NCBI GenBank assembly: GCA_038373885.1
Contig: JAWZYV010000136.1
Span: 461,790-525,789, forward strand
Direction: 5' to 3'
Source: Cheiracanthium punctorium
Taxonomy: Eukaryota > Arthropoda > Arachnida > Araneae > Cheiracanthiidae
Length of the DNA stretch: 64,000 bases
Below are positions 47,068 to 57,132 of the stretch, in pieces (the stretch's first letter is position 1; every line of letters starts with the position of its first letter). Position numbers and translations under genes: made by a program. The notes beneath the pieces were generated by a model. The model made no database searches. It was not told the DNA's origin and was given only the letters and a program-made list of their open reading frames with translations.

Positions 47068-47365
47068 TCAACAACTTGGAGGACATTGGAGCCAAGACAC
47101 CAGGTCCCATGAGCGTACACGGTCCCACAGTAGTCGATCCGGGAGGAAGTTGACCCTCCCAAGCACTGGCCAAGCCGGATGCTGCTTCACTTGCCGTGTT
47201 CTAATGGGAACGGAGTTCAGCGGGACTCGTTCTAAGAATAATGCTGTTAAGCAACATCGGTCAAAGGAGAGTCTTTTCCATTGTGTCAAGGCTGGAACGT
47301 TCAAAGAACCATTCTCGAAAACAACATCCATCAAAGAAGGAGGCTCTTGTCTCTATTTTAAGTGA
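47068..47365. other. GC-balanced, open segment of unknown origin
   Basis: A 300-base stretch unlike its AT-rich surroundings is open on both strands: 71 codons on plus (47150-47365) and 88 on minus (47068-47334). Neither product shows a domain I recognise. Its left edge abuts a piggyBac remnant. It could be an exon, a processed fragment or an unrecognised element. Confidence 0.35.
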
Positions 47366-47572
47366 TAAGTGTAAACAAGTTAAAGCACGGTTTAAATTTA
47401 AAAATTAAATTATTAAAAAAAGAGTAACCCATCTTTGATAATATACTTCGTCATACTTACTGCCAATCCTCGACAATTTTCTGGCTCCACCAAAAACAAA
47501 GAAATCGAATATTTCGACATATGTTGGTCAACCTAATGCTCATTGTTTGTTTGTTTTTTTTTTAATTTTTAG

Positions 47573-47667
47573 ATGTTCCAACACAGCTTCGCGCTCAAGA
47601 TGTAACGACACATGGTATGTTGCTCACTTGGAAAGCTCCACCTAACATGAATGTTGCTAAGTACAAG
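47573..47667 (+). CDS. exon encoding first third of a fibronectin type III domain
   Basis: A 95-base exon follows a T-rich tract and TTTTTAG and ends AAG|GTAAGT. It begins with two bases of a split codon (phase 1 in) and ends on a codon boundary (phase 0 out). The peptide VPTQLRAQDVTTHGMLLTW plus KAPPNMNVAKYK is strands A-C of an FN3 domain. It includes the conserved core Trp (LLTW) and the proline after strand B. FN3 domains mediate adhesion or ligand binding in extracellular or membrane proteins. The parent protein cannot be named, since neighbouring exons lie outside the window or are not visible. Confidence 0.85.
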
Positions 47668-47983
47668 GTAAGTTTCAAAAAATAATATATTCAGGGATTT
47701 TCTTTAATAATTTAAATAATCATCCTAGATTAAAAAAAAAAAATATCCTAAACATCGTTTAAAAGCTGAAATGAGAGAAAGTTTAATTTTACGGCATCAC
47801 TTTCCATATGATTTTAAATTTTTTTTGTTCAACATTGGAACACATTCAGTAATTTAAACTTTGCTATTATTTGACTCATTGTCACAGAATAAGTATTTTA
47901 CTCTTAGTAAAATTGTACTTCAAAGTCTATCTACATGAAGTATGCCGTCTTTATCAGAAAGCCAATTTCATCTAGTGTAAGTA

Positions 47984-48080
47984 CAGTCAACTCCGGTTGT
48001 AATGAACCTCTGAGGACCATCCAATTTCGTCCACTATATCCGAAGTTCACAAAAACCAAAGTGTCCCCATGGTGAACAGA
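47984..48080 (+). mobile_element. pogo-like MITE, one end only
   Basis: After TA it begins CAGTCAACTCCGGTTGTAAT and follows the first 95 bases of the MITE at 50546. The other half is missing. Confidence 0.6.
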
Positions 48081-48084
48081 AAAA

Positions 48085-49850
48085 CTTAATAAACTGCAAA
48101 ATAGTTTTTTATGCCCGTACTGAATATTTATTAAGTAAATCAAAAATAATCGCTTTTATGATATATAGAAAATATTTATTAAGTCAAATGTAATTAATCG
48201 CTTTTATGAAAATAATATACATTCGTTAAATATAAAACTCGGCTGTTCGAGCCTCGTCAGGGGGAGATCCCTCTGAACCCCCCTAATTTTTTAGTTTCAT
48301 TATTGCCCTATTAAAACGATATTAATTGACTTTGTCATTTTATCTCGCGCATTTCGCCTGGTAACCCTATGTTGGAATTTTTATGATTGTAACCTATTTA
48401 TAGAAAATACATGGGATGCCTATTCTACAGCTTACGAAATAGTGTAACAATAGATTAAAGCTATTGTGAACTAATAGTATTTAAATATATGTAAAAAATA
48501 CATGTGAAGCCTATTCTACAGCTTACAAACTAGTGTAATAATAGATTAAAGCTGTTGTGAACTAATAGTATTTAAATACATGTAAAATTATGTCGCACAC
48601 TTTTATGTCACTTTTTTATGTCGCAATTTTTTTGGACACGTTTTTCAATAAAGGGTGTTGAAAGATAAAATGACATAGTCATTAATATATGGGTGATTTT
48701 TCGCAAATAGCACAATTTCAGTAATGAGAACGAAAAAAAAATGTTAAGTCACATTTTTTAAAATTTTTCTCTCAAGGTATATCACTCATGACGCTTGTCG
48801 TGCAAAAAATAGTGGCTCAGCTTAATCTTAAAAAATATCATAGTTATAAGGTTTTTAATATTTCATTAAAATGAGGGAATGACAAAAGTTGAAAGAACAC
48901 GTAAAATGCAATCCAGAGGAAAGAAAAATACTAAAAGCATGAATAAAAAGTTATGACTGGGTTTAGATTTGCGTGTTTAATTCCTTCAACTGCCTATAGC
49001 TATTATTTAATTAAATTTTTGTCCAGGAAAGACATATAAATATGTGATTCATATTTATATGACTCATATTAAAATATGTGATTCCTCTATTATCACATGG
49101 GACTGGAGAACAATGCCAGATGTTGGGATACTCATGGACATCTTTTCTGGAAGGCCACTTGAATTTCCCATTTCTTGTAGGTTGCATAGCATTTATGATG
49201 ACATATGTTCCACCAGTCAGATCTCCCCAGGATACATTTTATTTTCATACGTTTTTAAAACTCTTGTGTTACATGAATGATAAATAGTGATTAATTAATC
49301 CATATTTTCTTATAATTTTGCCTGCTTTCCCAAAAAAGAGTTTCTTTCTTATGATTGGAGAAGCGTGTTCTTTCCCTAACAAATTATTTATTTTAATTCT
49401 AGGTGTAAGTATAATTTTCTCTTCATGTGTTTGCAGTTTACTTGCTTTCACCCTATGAAATTTTGATTTGTACCTTACCTACTTGTTATTCTTTTTTGAA
49501 CGTTGAACGTAAAATTTAGTGATTTTATTTGTTGTTTCATTTTCCTCCTTTTTTTCAGTTGATTTTTTTTTTTTTCATTTCTGGATTTAAAAAAAATTAG
49601 AAGTGGATGGCTCCAGATAATCAACATCACTTTTTTGAGATTCTAAAGTTTTAACTTCAATAGCATTTGATAAACTTTCCTCTTTTTTACTTTATATTTT
49701 GGCGAACTTTTCCCGATGCACGATACTTCACCTTTAATTCCCGACCTTTTTTTTTTAACTTGGCTCAATTCATTCTTCTACTGGTTTCAGTCCAAATTTG
49801 TTACACTTTGGAAGATAACTGTCTCTTATTTTTGACACTTTTGATCTAAA
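48085..49850. other. intronic DNA with possible minus-strand coding remnants
   Basis: A near-duplicate of about 100 bases occurs at 48400 and 48505 (GCCTATTCTACAGCTTAC...TATTGTGAACTAATAGTATT). On the minus strand short peptides such as EESLSNAIEVKTLESQKSD (49678-49622) and LTPRIKINNLLGKEHASP (about 49412-49359) look protein-like. They lie in different frames with stops between. They could be remnants of a retroelement in opposite orientation or of a host gene. No identification is possible. Confidence 0.35.
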
Positions 49851-50023
49851 TGCAACTACATCATGCCTTAATGACTCTCACACATACAAATTATTAAAAG
49901 AATTAGATGGAATTTATAAAAAAGCCTATAGAAATATTCAGGATGCTCAACTTAGTAGAAATGTTAAGCATTCTAAACATGCTAAGCTAAGAAATATTAA
50001 CGAAAAGGACATTGTTTACTTAA

Positions 50024-50257
50024 CCCATTAAGCGCCAAAGCTCCCGTTGCGGGAACATCTATTATATTTTTTTTTTCTTAAAATATTTTAACGCAATTTA
50101 CGAAATACACATTTTATATGAGCATTTACACTATAGGGTGTGTTATATAGTGTAAATGCTTATATAAAATGTGTATTTCGTAAATTGCGATAAAATATTT
50201 TAAGAAAAAATATATATAATAGATGTTCCCGTAACGGGAGCTTTGGCGTTTAATGGG
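50024..50257. mobile_element. 234-bp hairpin MITE, TTAA-targeting
   Basis: TTAA lies at 50020-50023 and 50258-50261. Nearly the whole element is one palindrome: arms of about 105-115 bp from CCCATTAAGCGCCAAAGCTC to its complement, around a short AT-rich centre near 50140. A subterminal dyad GTTCCCG/CGGGA parallels that of the other TTAA family. It interrupts the integrase frame precisely at a TTAA. Confidence 0.85.
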
Positions 50258-50385
50258 TTAAAGTATATTGATAAGTTTAAACCTAAATTTGAGGGACCTT
50301 TTCAGATAATAATTAAACATTCACTAATCTCTTTTACTATTCAAAGTCTTAATTCTCCGCACTCTCCGCTTAGGCGTGTTCACAT

Positions 50386-51066
50386 TAGAGATGAGGCGGG
50401 CTCGGCCCGAGCCCGGGCCCGAACCGGGATCGGGCTCTGTAATTCACAATTGCGTTCGGGCTCGGGCTCGTGAAAAATTTCTCCTTTATTGAACACACTC
50501 CTTGAAACATATTTTAAAAAGTGATTCACGAGGGAAATAAAAGTACAGTCAACTCCGGTTATAGTGAACCTCTGCGGACCATCCAATTTCGTCCACTCTA
50601 TCCGAAGTTCACTAAAACCCAAGTGTCTTCATGATGGATAGAGATACTGTATGTGAATCGGCACTAATGGTTTGCGTTCACTATAGCCGATGGTTCACAA
50701 TATCTTGGTTCACTATGACCGGAGTTGACTGTACTTATAAAAAAAAAAAAAAATAGCGGCACTGACGCCTAGAAGGTGCGTTAAGCTCTTTGGATATTTC
50801 AGAACGGCGGCTTATATTGATTAGTTAGTTATGAGATCCGACATTATTTGATAAACAGATATATAAAGAATTAGAAAGTGCATTGAGAGTTTGCAACTCT
50901 ATTTGTCTTTAATTTGCATAAACGGCAAAATTCATTGTATACTATCAATGAATTAATTGGATTTTTTTTATCTTAGCTGAAATTTCGGGCTCGGGCTTCG
51001 ACTTAAATAATATTGCTCGGCTCGGGCGGGCTCGGACTTCAAAAAATGAGCCCGAACTCATCTCTA
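50386..51066 (+). mobile_element. GC-hexamer hAT MITE, copy 2
   Basis: The exact duplication GTTCACAT occurs at 50378-50385 and 51067-51074. TIRs are TAGAGATGAG. Same layout as copy 1, including a pogo-like MITE at the same internal TA (50546-50731). It splits the integrase remnant at the VH|IDR codons. Confidence 0.9.
50546..50731. mobile_element. pogo-like MITE (186 bp) nested in GC-hexamer hAT
   Basis: TA lies on both sides (50544-50545 and 50732-50733). Ends read CAGTCAACTCCGGTTATAGT and, reversed, CAGTCAACTCCGGTCATAGT. The empty site GTACTTAT is seen in copies 3 and 4 of the host. Confidence 0.88.
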
Positions 51067-51359
51067 GTTCACATTGATAGGCTTATTTCTGCTCCTTTGC
51101 GAACTATAGCTATCTCTGTGATAATTTTCAGCAGAGCGTTCCTTCTGTTGCTCCTGCACCACGTCATAATTTGCGAACTAGACATTGATGCATGCATGTA
51201 TGTGTTTTTTATTTATTTTGATTGGGGCCTCGCTTGCTTGAAATGTATGTATGTTGTGTACTGTCTGGCTGGTCCAACAGATAACACTTGTTTGTGTGAG
51301 TTTCACTTCACGTTGCGTTTGGCAATGCTTTCTAGGTTCGTTTGATTATGTGTGTGCAG

Positions 51360-51904
51360 TAGAGATGAGTTCGGGCTCATTTTTTGAAGCCCGAGCCCGC
51401 CCGAGCCAGAGTAATATTGTTTAAGTCAGAGCCCGAGCCCGCCCGAGCCCGAAATTTCAGCTAAAGATAAAAAAATGCTACTTCATTGATAGAATACAAT
51501 AAATTTTTCCGTTTGTGCAAATTAAAGACAAATATAGTTGCAAACTCCCAATGCACTTTCTACTTCTTTGTATCCATCCTTTATCAAAAAATGTCGGATC
51601 TCATGACTAAGGAATATAAACCGCCGTACTAAAATACCAAAAGAGCTTCACGCACCTTCTAGGCGCCCGTGCCACTATTTTTATTTGTTTATTTATTTAC
51701 TTATTTTTTATAAGTACTTTTATTTTCCTCATGAATCATTTTTTAAAATCTATTTCAAGCAGTATGTTCAATAAAGGAGAAATTTTTCACGAGCCCGAGC
51801 CCGCCCGAGCCCGAACACAATTGTGAATTACAGAGCCCGAGCCCGGTTCGGGCCCGGGCTCGGGCTCGGGCTTTCGGGCTCGGGCTGAGCCCGTCTCATC
51901 TCTA
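51360..51904 (-). mobile_element. GC-hexamer hAT MITE, copy 3, without the nested MITE
   Basis: The exact duplication GTGTGCAG occurs at 51352-51359 and 51905-51912. TIRs are TAGAGATGAG, in opposite orientation to copy 2 only 294 bases away. At the point where copies 1 and 2 hold the pogo-like MITE, this one has a single TA (AAGTACTTTTATTTTCC at about 51713), an empty site. Confidence 0.9.
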
Positions 51905-51912
51905 GTGTGCAG

Positions 51913-54288
51913 CTGCTTGTTTGTAGTTTTTTTGTTAGTTAAAAATAATAATAAGTAAAGTTACTGTTTAGGCTTTTTTTGCAATGAGTAAACAAGGTTT
52001 CTTTTGCTTTAACTGAATTAGGAAATGCTTGCCAGTCATGTGCTGCTTGCAATTTTGTAGACCTTCGCTGTGTCAGCAAGGTTACAACTTTTTAATAATT
52101 TCTCACACTTTTTCTTCTTACACAATTTTTCTTTCACTTTAATCCCACACATCTTTTTAAAATTTTTGGTATTGTGTATAATTTTTGCATAGAATTGTGT
52201 ATTTTCATGGTCACAAGTTTTATTTTGAATGATGTATTATATTATATGTTGAATTTACGTGTATCTGTATTGTTATTGTGTTTCATATTTTTTATGTAAA
52301 CAATTTGTTTACGTACCACATGATTGGTCATTTTTAAAATGTAGTTTTCACTACATAACGTTTATGCAAGATTTTTTACTATTTTTAATGACCAAGCCAA
52401 GCCGTTTTTGAATTTTTATGATATTGTAAATGTATTGTGTGCACACATATTTCTTGGAACATAAGTCATAATGTTTTTAACATTATGCTGTATTTTTTAA
52501 AGGCCTAATATATTAAATTAATGGTACTACGCAGCTTTTGAGAATGTAATAAGTGACTTTTACATATGAACATTGTTTATCAAAATAAGGACTGCGTTTT
52601 TTAACTGTGCCACATCTTCCAGCAACGTTGCTCTCTTGTTTTTTTCTCTGTCTTTGATGTCGGCAGGTTAAAAAAAAACTGTTATATGTGTTGTATTTTA
52701 ATATTGTGATTTTTGTATGCTTGCTAGCTGATTTTTTTGTTGTAGTTTGATGGCTGAAATTTTTTGTATTTTGGTGGCTGGACTTTAGTATTGGTAGCTA
52801 CAGTTTTTTTTTTTTTTTTTGTGGCCTTTGGGGAGATATATGTGATGCAGTTAATCACATATTTATAATTAATTTTCGTACAGTTAATTTACACATTTAT
52901 AATTACTACTGTTTTCCCTTCACCTATTCTAAATTTAATACTCTTTGCCTTTTTTAAATCTCCCATCTCTCCATAACGCTATTTATTTCTTAAATTACTT
53001 TGGTTTTAGCATTTGCAATACAGTTTGTCGGTGCCTTTCGTCTGAGAATTCTTTTTATTTTCTTCGTTCCCACGGGGCTTTAATAATTTTGCATAGGTTG
53101 CATTTTATCTCTATTGATCCCCCCTGTGGCGTCTCACATTTAAATTTTAGCATACGCATGAAAGGCCCAACGTTTCCTTTCATTTTCACAATCTGGCGAT
53201 TTATTTGGCGACAGTTCCCTTTTAGCGCTTTGCTCTATTGCCAGGTTGCCTTTGGGTTCTCAGACCTTTTTGATACACACTTTACGCTTTGGTCTCTGCC
53301 CTGTAAGGTCACGTTTCGTGTCGCTATTTTTCCAGCCACCGCACTAACCGTATATAATTTGTAACTATTGATAATGTCAATAAAATGTAGTACAACTCTC
53401 TATCGGCATGGAGTTCCGGGTTATTGCTTACTTCCACTATACGATGGAATGGAATAAATTACTTTTCGCGAGTGTAAAATGTCTCCCACTGGATTCTACA
53501 CCATAGGCTTCACCTGGCCTTTCTCTTCTTCTTTTTTAAGTAATTCATACGCTCTCTGATTTGCATCTCCTTTTTAGTTAAAGGATCACTATTTAGTTTT
53601 TCTTTTCTTTTCCTATCCTATTCCTTCCTTTTTCAATTTTTAATCCACCTTTTTTCTGGCCGTTATAACAATAAAAGAAGAAGGCTTTGTAATTTCTACC
53701 GAACCATTAAACATGCGTTAATAAATTTTAATTCTATTTCACTCGAATTTCCCTGTACTTGGAAATTATATTTCTATAATTTAACAAAGCTATCCTGATA
53801 ACCCCCTTTTCAAACTTAATTCGTATCTCTACTTAAATTTAAAAATAAATCTTTTATTAATTCTTAATACTTCACTTATTATTTTAACTATGCATCAGTC
53901 TATTCCGTTTTTGAAACCAATGTAAAAGTATAGTCAGAAACGACTCATGTGTTCCATTGGGAACACAATGAAAATCGTACACAATATTCCGACCCCTCCC
54001 CCATTTAACTAAATAATATCCATTAACTAAGGCATTAGAAGACGAAATATACAGAAAACTAATTTAAAATATGTCTCGATCTCAATTCGGTCCGAAAATG
54101 ATTAAATTTATTACCTTTATGAAGCTCTCTTGCGGGTGCATAAAGTTTCCAGAAAGAGGGATGGACCCGAGACACGAGAAATCTCGCATTGTCTCTCGTG
54201 CGAGACGAGAACGCGAAGCAAGACAGGCGAAATTTGGCCGACGCCCGCTTTCTCCCCCCCCCCCCCCAATTTTTTTATTTTAACCCTT
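51913..54288. other. non-coding; possible 3' region of the LTR element, then spacer
   Basis: The stretch after the integrase remnant is T-rich and ends near AATAAAATG at 53376, which could be an LTR or 3' UTR poly(A) signal. With no second LTR copy in view this is unproven. A 139-codon frame (52945-53364) shows no domain. C-tracts at about 54255 precede the next MITE. A CGAGA/TCTCG-rich hairpin lies at 54165-54215. Confidence 0.35.
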
Positions 54289-54293
54289 TAAAG

Positions 54294-54567
54294 CGCAACC
54301 ATTTCCCAATGTCGAAAAATTGCAGCCGTTGCCATCGCACGATTTAACTACCTGTAAGATGACGGTCGATCGAATCGCCCACTGCGTGACGCAGAGCTAT
54401 AGAACTGTGCGGGGCCGCACAGCCAGCTATGTATCAAAAATGCTCTTTAACTCTGTGGCACGCGATGAACGTTTCGATCGTCTGCCATCTTTCTAGTAGT
54501 TAAATCGAGCGATGGCAACGGCTGCTTTTTTTTTTTCAGCATTGGGAAAGGGTTGCGCCTCAAAACG
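54294..54567. mobile_element. piggyBac-type MITE, short fully palindromic form
   Basis: TTAA lies at 54290-54293 and 54568-54571. Both halves are palindrome arms (CCCTTTAAAGCGCAACC on the left; GGGTTGCGCCTCAAAACG on the right) meeting near 54415. It lacks the unique right half of the long form. Confidence 0.7.
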
Positions 54568-54571
54568 TTAA

Positions 54572-55610
54572 AGGGGAACGTTCATTTTGTATAACTATTT
54601 AGAACATAATATTTTATCATGTGATTCTGCGTCAGTGCCGTAAAAATGGAGAGACAACGGGACGAATGCTTGCCCCCTCCGAGCTCATGGACCTCAAAAT
54701 CAGCGTAACATTCCCCCCACCCCCAAATTTACAGAAAAAGAAATTGTTGCTGTTGTTATTGTTCCTTTGGTTTAGGTTCAACTGGTAATCTAACACTCAA
54801 CTACAATTACTTTTGTTATTAAATTCAATTACAATTACTTTTGTTTTATTTTCTAAAGGAGACTTACATTTTCAAGCAATGCTTTCAACTATCAAATACA
54901 CTGTCAAATATATCACACTTTCGCTGAGCCTATATATTATGTATTCAAATGAATTTATTTCAATCATTTAATTTATCTTTTGCGCCACGCTATCCAAAAG
55001 GGCAAGGAAAATTTATGTAAATGTTTATTTTGTGTCGTAGTACCCAAAGTAAGTGAAATGCATTCAAATATATAGTGTCTTAAAAAGAACACATTTACGC
55101 AAATTTTTCTTGTTCGCTTGGATATCGTGACGCGAAAGATAAATTATTGAAATAAATTCATTTGAATACGCATTCAGGATCAGTGTAAGTGTGGTATATT
55201 TGGCGGTGTCATTGACAATCAAAAGCATTACTTGAAAGTGTAAATCTTCTTTAGGAAATAAAACATAAGTAAATGTAATGAAATTTAAAAGCAAATCTTA
55301 TAAAGTCACACAAGGGTGTCATTCAAAATTTAATATAATTATTTTAAATCCATTTATGCCTGGTGTTCCATTTTTGAGACGGCATTTTCGCTATCAGTCT
55401 AAAACATTATTTATTTTTCCTAGCCTATTATTCCGAGGAATGAACCTCAACACCACGAAATATTTTAACATGACCCAGTAGGATGTTGACATTTCCATTT
55501 TTATACATAATGATTTTCAAAAATATCATCCCTTGTTTAAGAAGTTGACATCAGAAATTTATCTATAGCAAAAATCACAAAAGTCGCAAATATCTCTCTG
55601 CACAAAGGGG
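54572..55610. other. non-coding; diverged inverted pair
   Basis: The segment 54860-55020 (TTCAAGCAATGC, CACTTTCGCTGAGCC, CATTTAATTTATC, GCGCCACG) is weakly inverted-repeated at 55090-55250. This suggests an old fold-back element. No gene. Confidence 0.4.
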
Positions 55611-55614
55611 TTAA

Positions 55615-55816
55615 CCCTATAAGGCCCAACCCTTTCCCAATGCCGGAAAAAGGGCAGCCGTTAGCATCGCTCGACTTAACTACCAGCAAGATGGCGGACG
55701 ATCGGAACGTTCATCGCGTGCCACAGATCTAGAGATCCTTTTTTGATGACAAAAAGCCGAGCGATGCTAACGGCTGCCCTTTTTCCAGCATTGGGAAAGC
55801 GTTGCGCCTCAAACAC
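55615..55816. mobile_element. piggyBac-type MITE, short palindromic form with collapsed centre
   Basis: TTAA lies at 55611-55614 and 55817-55820. The left arm is complete to the hairpin tip, and the right arm lacks its central part and resumes at GCCGAGCGATGCTAACGGCT. A shared variant (TTAGCATCGC / GCGATGCTAA) appears in both arms, evidence of within-element copying between arms. Confidence 0.7.
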
Positions 55817-55969
55817 TTAAAAAGACCCATGTTTAAAATTCATATACAAAGGGCATTCCATAAAAACTGAGAGTAAAATCATAAAAAATCAAGAAATATA
55901 TTTACAGCAAAAAATACATCATTCTTTTAAAAATACCTTCCGTCAGATGATATGCAACGGTCCCATCGT

Positions 55970-56263
55970 TCAACCCCCCTTTTCAAAAGAAGAGAAGCCC
56001 TTTTCTGGAAGCTGCTCCAAAGAACCCTCCACTGCTGAAATAACTTCAGAATCTGTGTTCAATTTTCTACCACGGAGCTTCTCCTTCAACGTCGGAAACA
56101 GCCAGAAATCGCATGGTGCGAGATCTGGACTGTAAGGCGGATGTGGCATGATTTTAATATTGCATTTACTAAGATATTGCTGAACAGAAGTAGCGACATG
56201 ACGATAGCAAAATTTTATGGCACAACGCATTTCTTTTTTTAACTCTGAATCACTCATCTCCAT
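55970..56263 (-). pseudogene. mariner transposase pseudogene, N-terminus joined to third catalytic region
   Basis: A 97-codon frame starts MEMSDSELKKEMRCAIKFCY (N-terminal DNA-binding region) and passes directly into HPPYSPDLAPCDFWLFPTLK, the third-Asp motif, then LRGRKLNTDSEV and LEQLPEKGFSSF. The first two catalytic Asp regions are deleted in frame. Frame changes then precede the C-terminus near 55860. Such deletion derivatives cannot transpose themselves but keep TIRs. Confidence 0.75.
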
Positions 56264-56804
56264 TTCTGTAGGGCAAACAAAACAGTTCTTTAAACAAGCA
56301 CGGAACTACGAAAATAAAATCGTCTGCTTCGTTTAGAATCAGGGCCGGCGGAAGCGGGCCTGCAAGGCCTTCTTTGCAGGCGGGCGCCAAACACAGAGGG
56401 GCGCCAAATTGTCCCCAAAGCAAAAATTTTTCAAAATGGACAGCTTTTAGGAAGATATGTTTCATATTTATAATGATTGCAGTGTATATATATAATTTGT
56501 TTATTTGTCTGATAAAATGTTTTGCAAGACCGCACCCAAGAGGGGGGGGTCAGGAACATGTATTACCAGGGCCGTACCCAGAAAATAATTTTGGAGGGGG
56601 GGGGGGTCCGACATTTTTAGGGGGAGGGGGAAAGGGGGAGATCTGTTTGATTGAATATCATCATTTTATATATAAATACTCTCTCCCTCCCACACACACA
56701 TACATATAGGGTATATATACATAATATTCAAAAGAAGGCCTATCCAAAAGAAAGGTTTAATATATTCGAAAAGTGATAATGGGAGTAAATTTAGTGATAC
56801 ATAC

Positions 56805-57049
56805 TAGAGATGAGACGGGCTCAGCCCGAGCCCGAAAGCCCGAGCCCGAGCCCGGGCCCGAACCGGGCTCTGTAATTCCCGATTGCGCTCGGGCTCGTGA
56901 AAAATTTCTCCTTCATTGAACATACTCCTTGAAACAAGTTTTAAAAAGTGATTCATGAGGAAAATAAATGTACTTATAAAAAAAAATTCCGGCACCGGCG
57001 CCTAGAAGTGCGTGAAGCTCTTTGGGTATTTCAGAACGGCGGCTTATAT
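56805..57049 (+). mobile_element. GC-hexamer hAT MITE, copy 4, 3'-truncated
   Basis: It begins TAGAGATGAGACGGGCTC and follows the family to GAACGGCGGCTTATATT, then breaks at a local hairpin. At the internal insertion point it reads ATGTACTTAT, the empty site for the pogo-like MITE. Confidence 0.75.
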
Positions 57050-57132
57050 TGCCGCCGTTCTGAACCCCCGCCGAACTGCCGCCGTTTCTTCAACAGTTTT
57101 AAAATGGCGAGCCCCATTTTAAAACTGTGGAA
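57029..57132. repeat. two adjacent hairpins at a breakpoint
   Basis: TTCAGAACGGCGGC is followed after 7 bases by its complement (57029-57064). Then CTTCAACAGTTTTAAAATGG is followed after a few bases by its near complement (about 57090-57132). The first hairpin sits exactly where the GC-hexamer hAT is truncated. Such paired snap-backs suggest template switching during repair. Confidence 0.6.

Larger units (their letters stand above)
49860..51115 (+). pseudogene. C-terminal integrase remnant of a Gypsy-like LTR retrotransposon
   Basis: An open frame from about 49870 gives an integrase linker (ELDGIYKKAYRNIQDAQ, NINEKDIVYL). It continues after the hairpin MITE as KYIDKFKPKFEGPFQII, ending RRVH, and after a hAT MITE as IDRLISAP. 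The GPF...VH(I/V)DRL signature marks the integrase C-terminal domain of Gypsy-type elements. Removing the MITE with one TTAA, and the hAT with one 8-bp copy, rejoins the frame exactly. All catalytic integrase and upstream pol are missing, so this is an old 5'-truncated copy. Confidence 0.7.

Noticed and set aside
47215..47270. 5S rRNA-like fragment (GTTAAGCAACATCGG)
   Set aside because: Only about 15 bases resemble 5S internal-control sequence and the flanks do not match.
52945..53364. 139-codon plus-strand frame
   Set aside because: T-rich, Phe-rich product without a domain, in the presumed 3' region of a decayed LTR element.
51907..53460. LTR of the Gypsy-like element
   Set aside because: Position and an AATAAA fit, but no second LTR copy, primer site or clear TG...CA ends could be identified.
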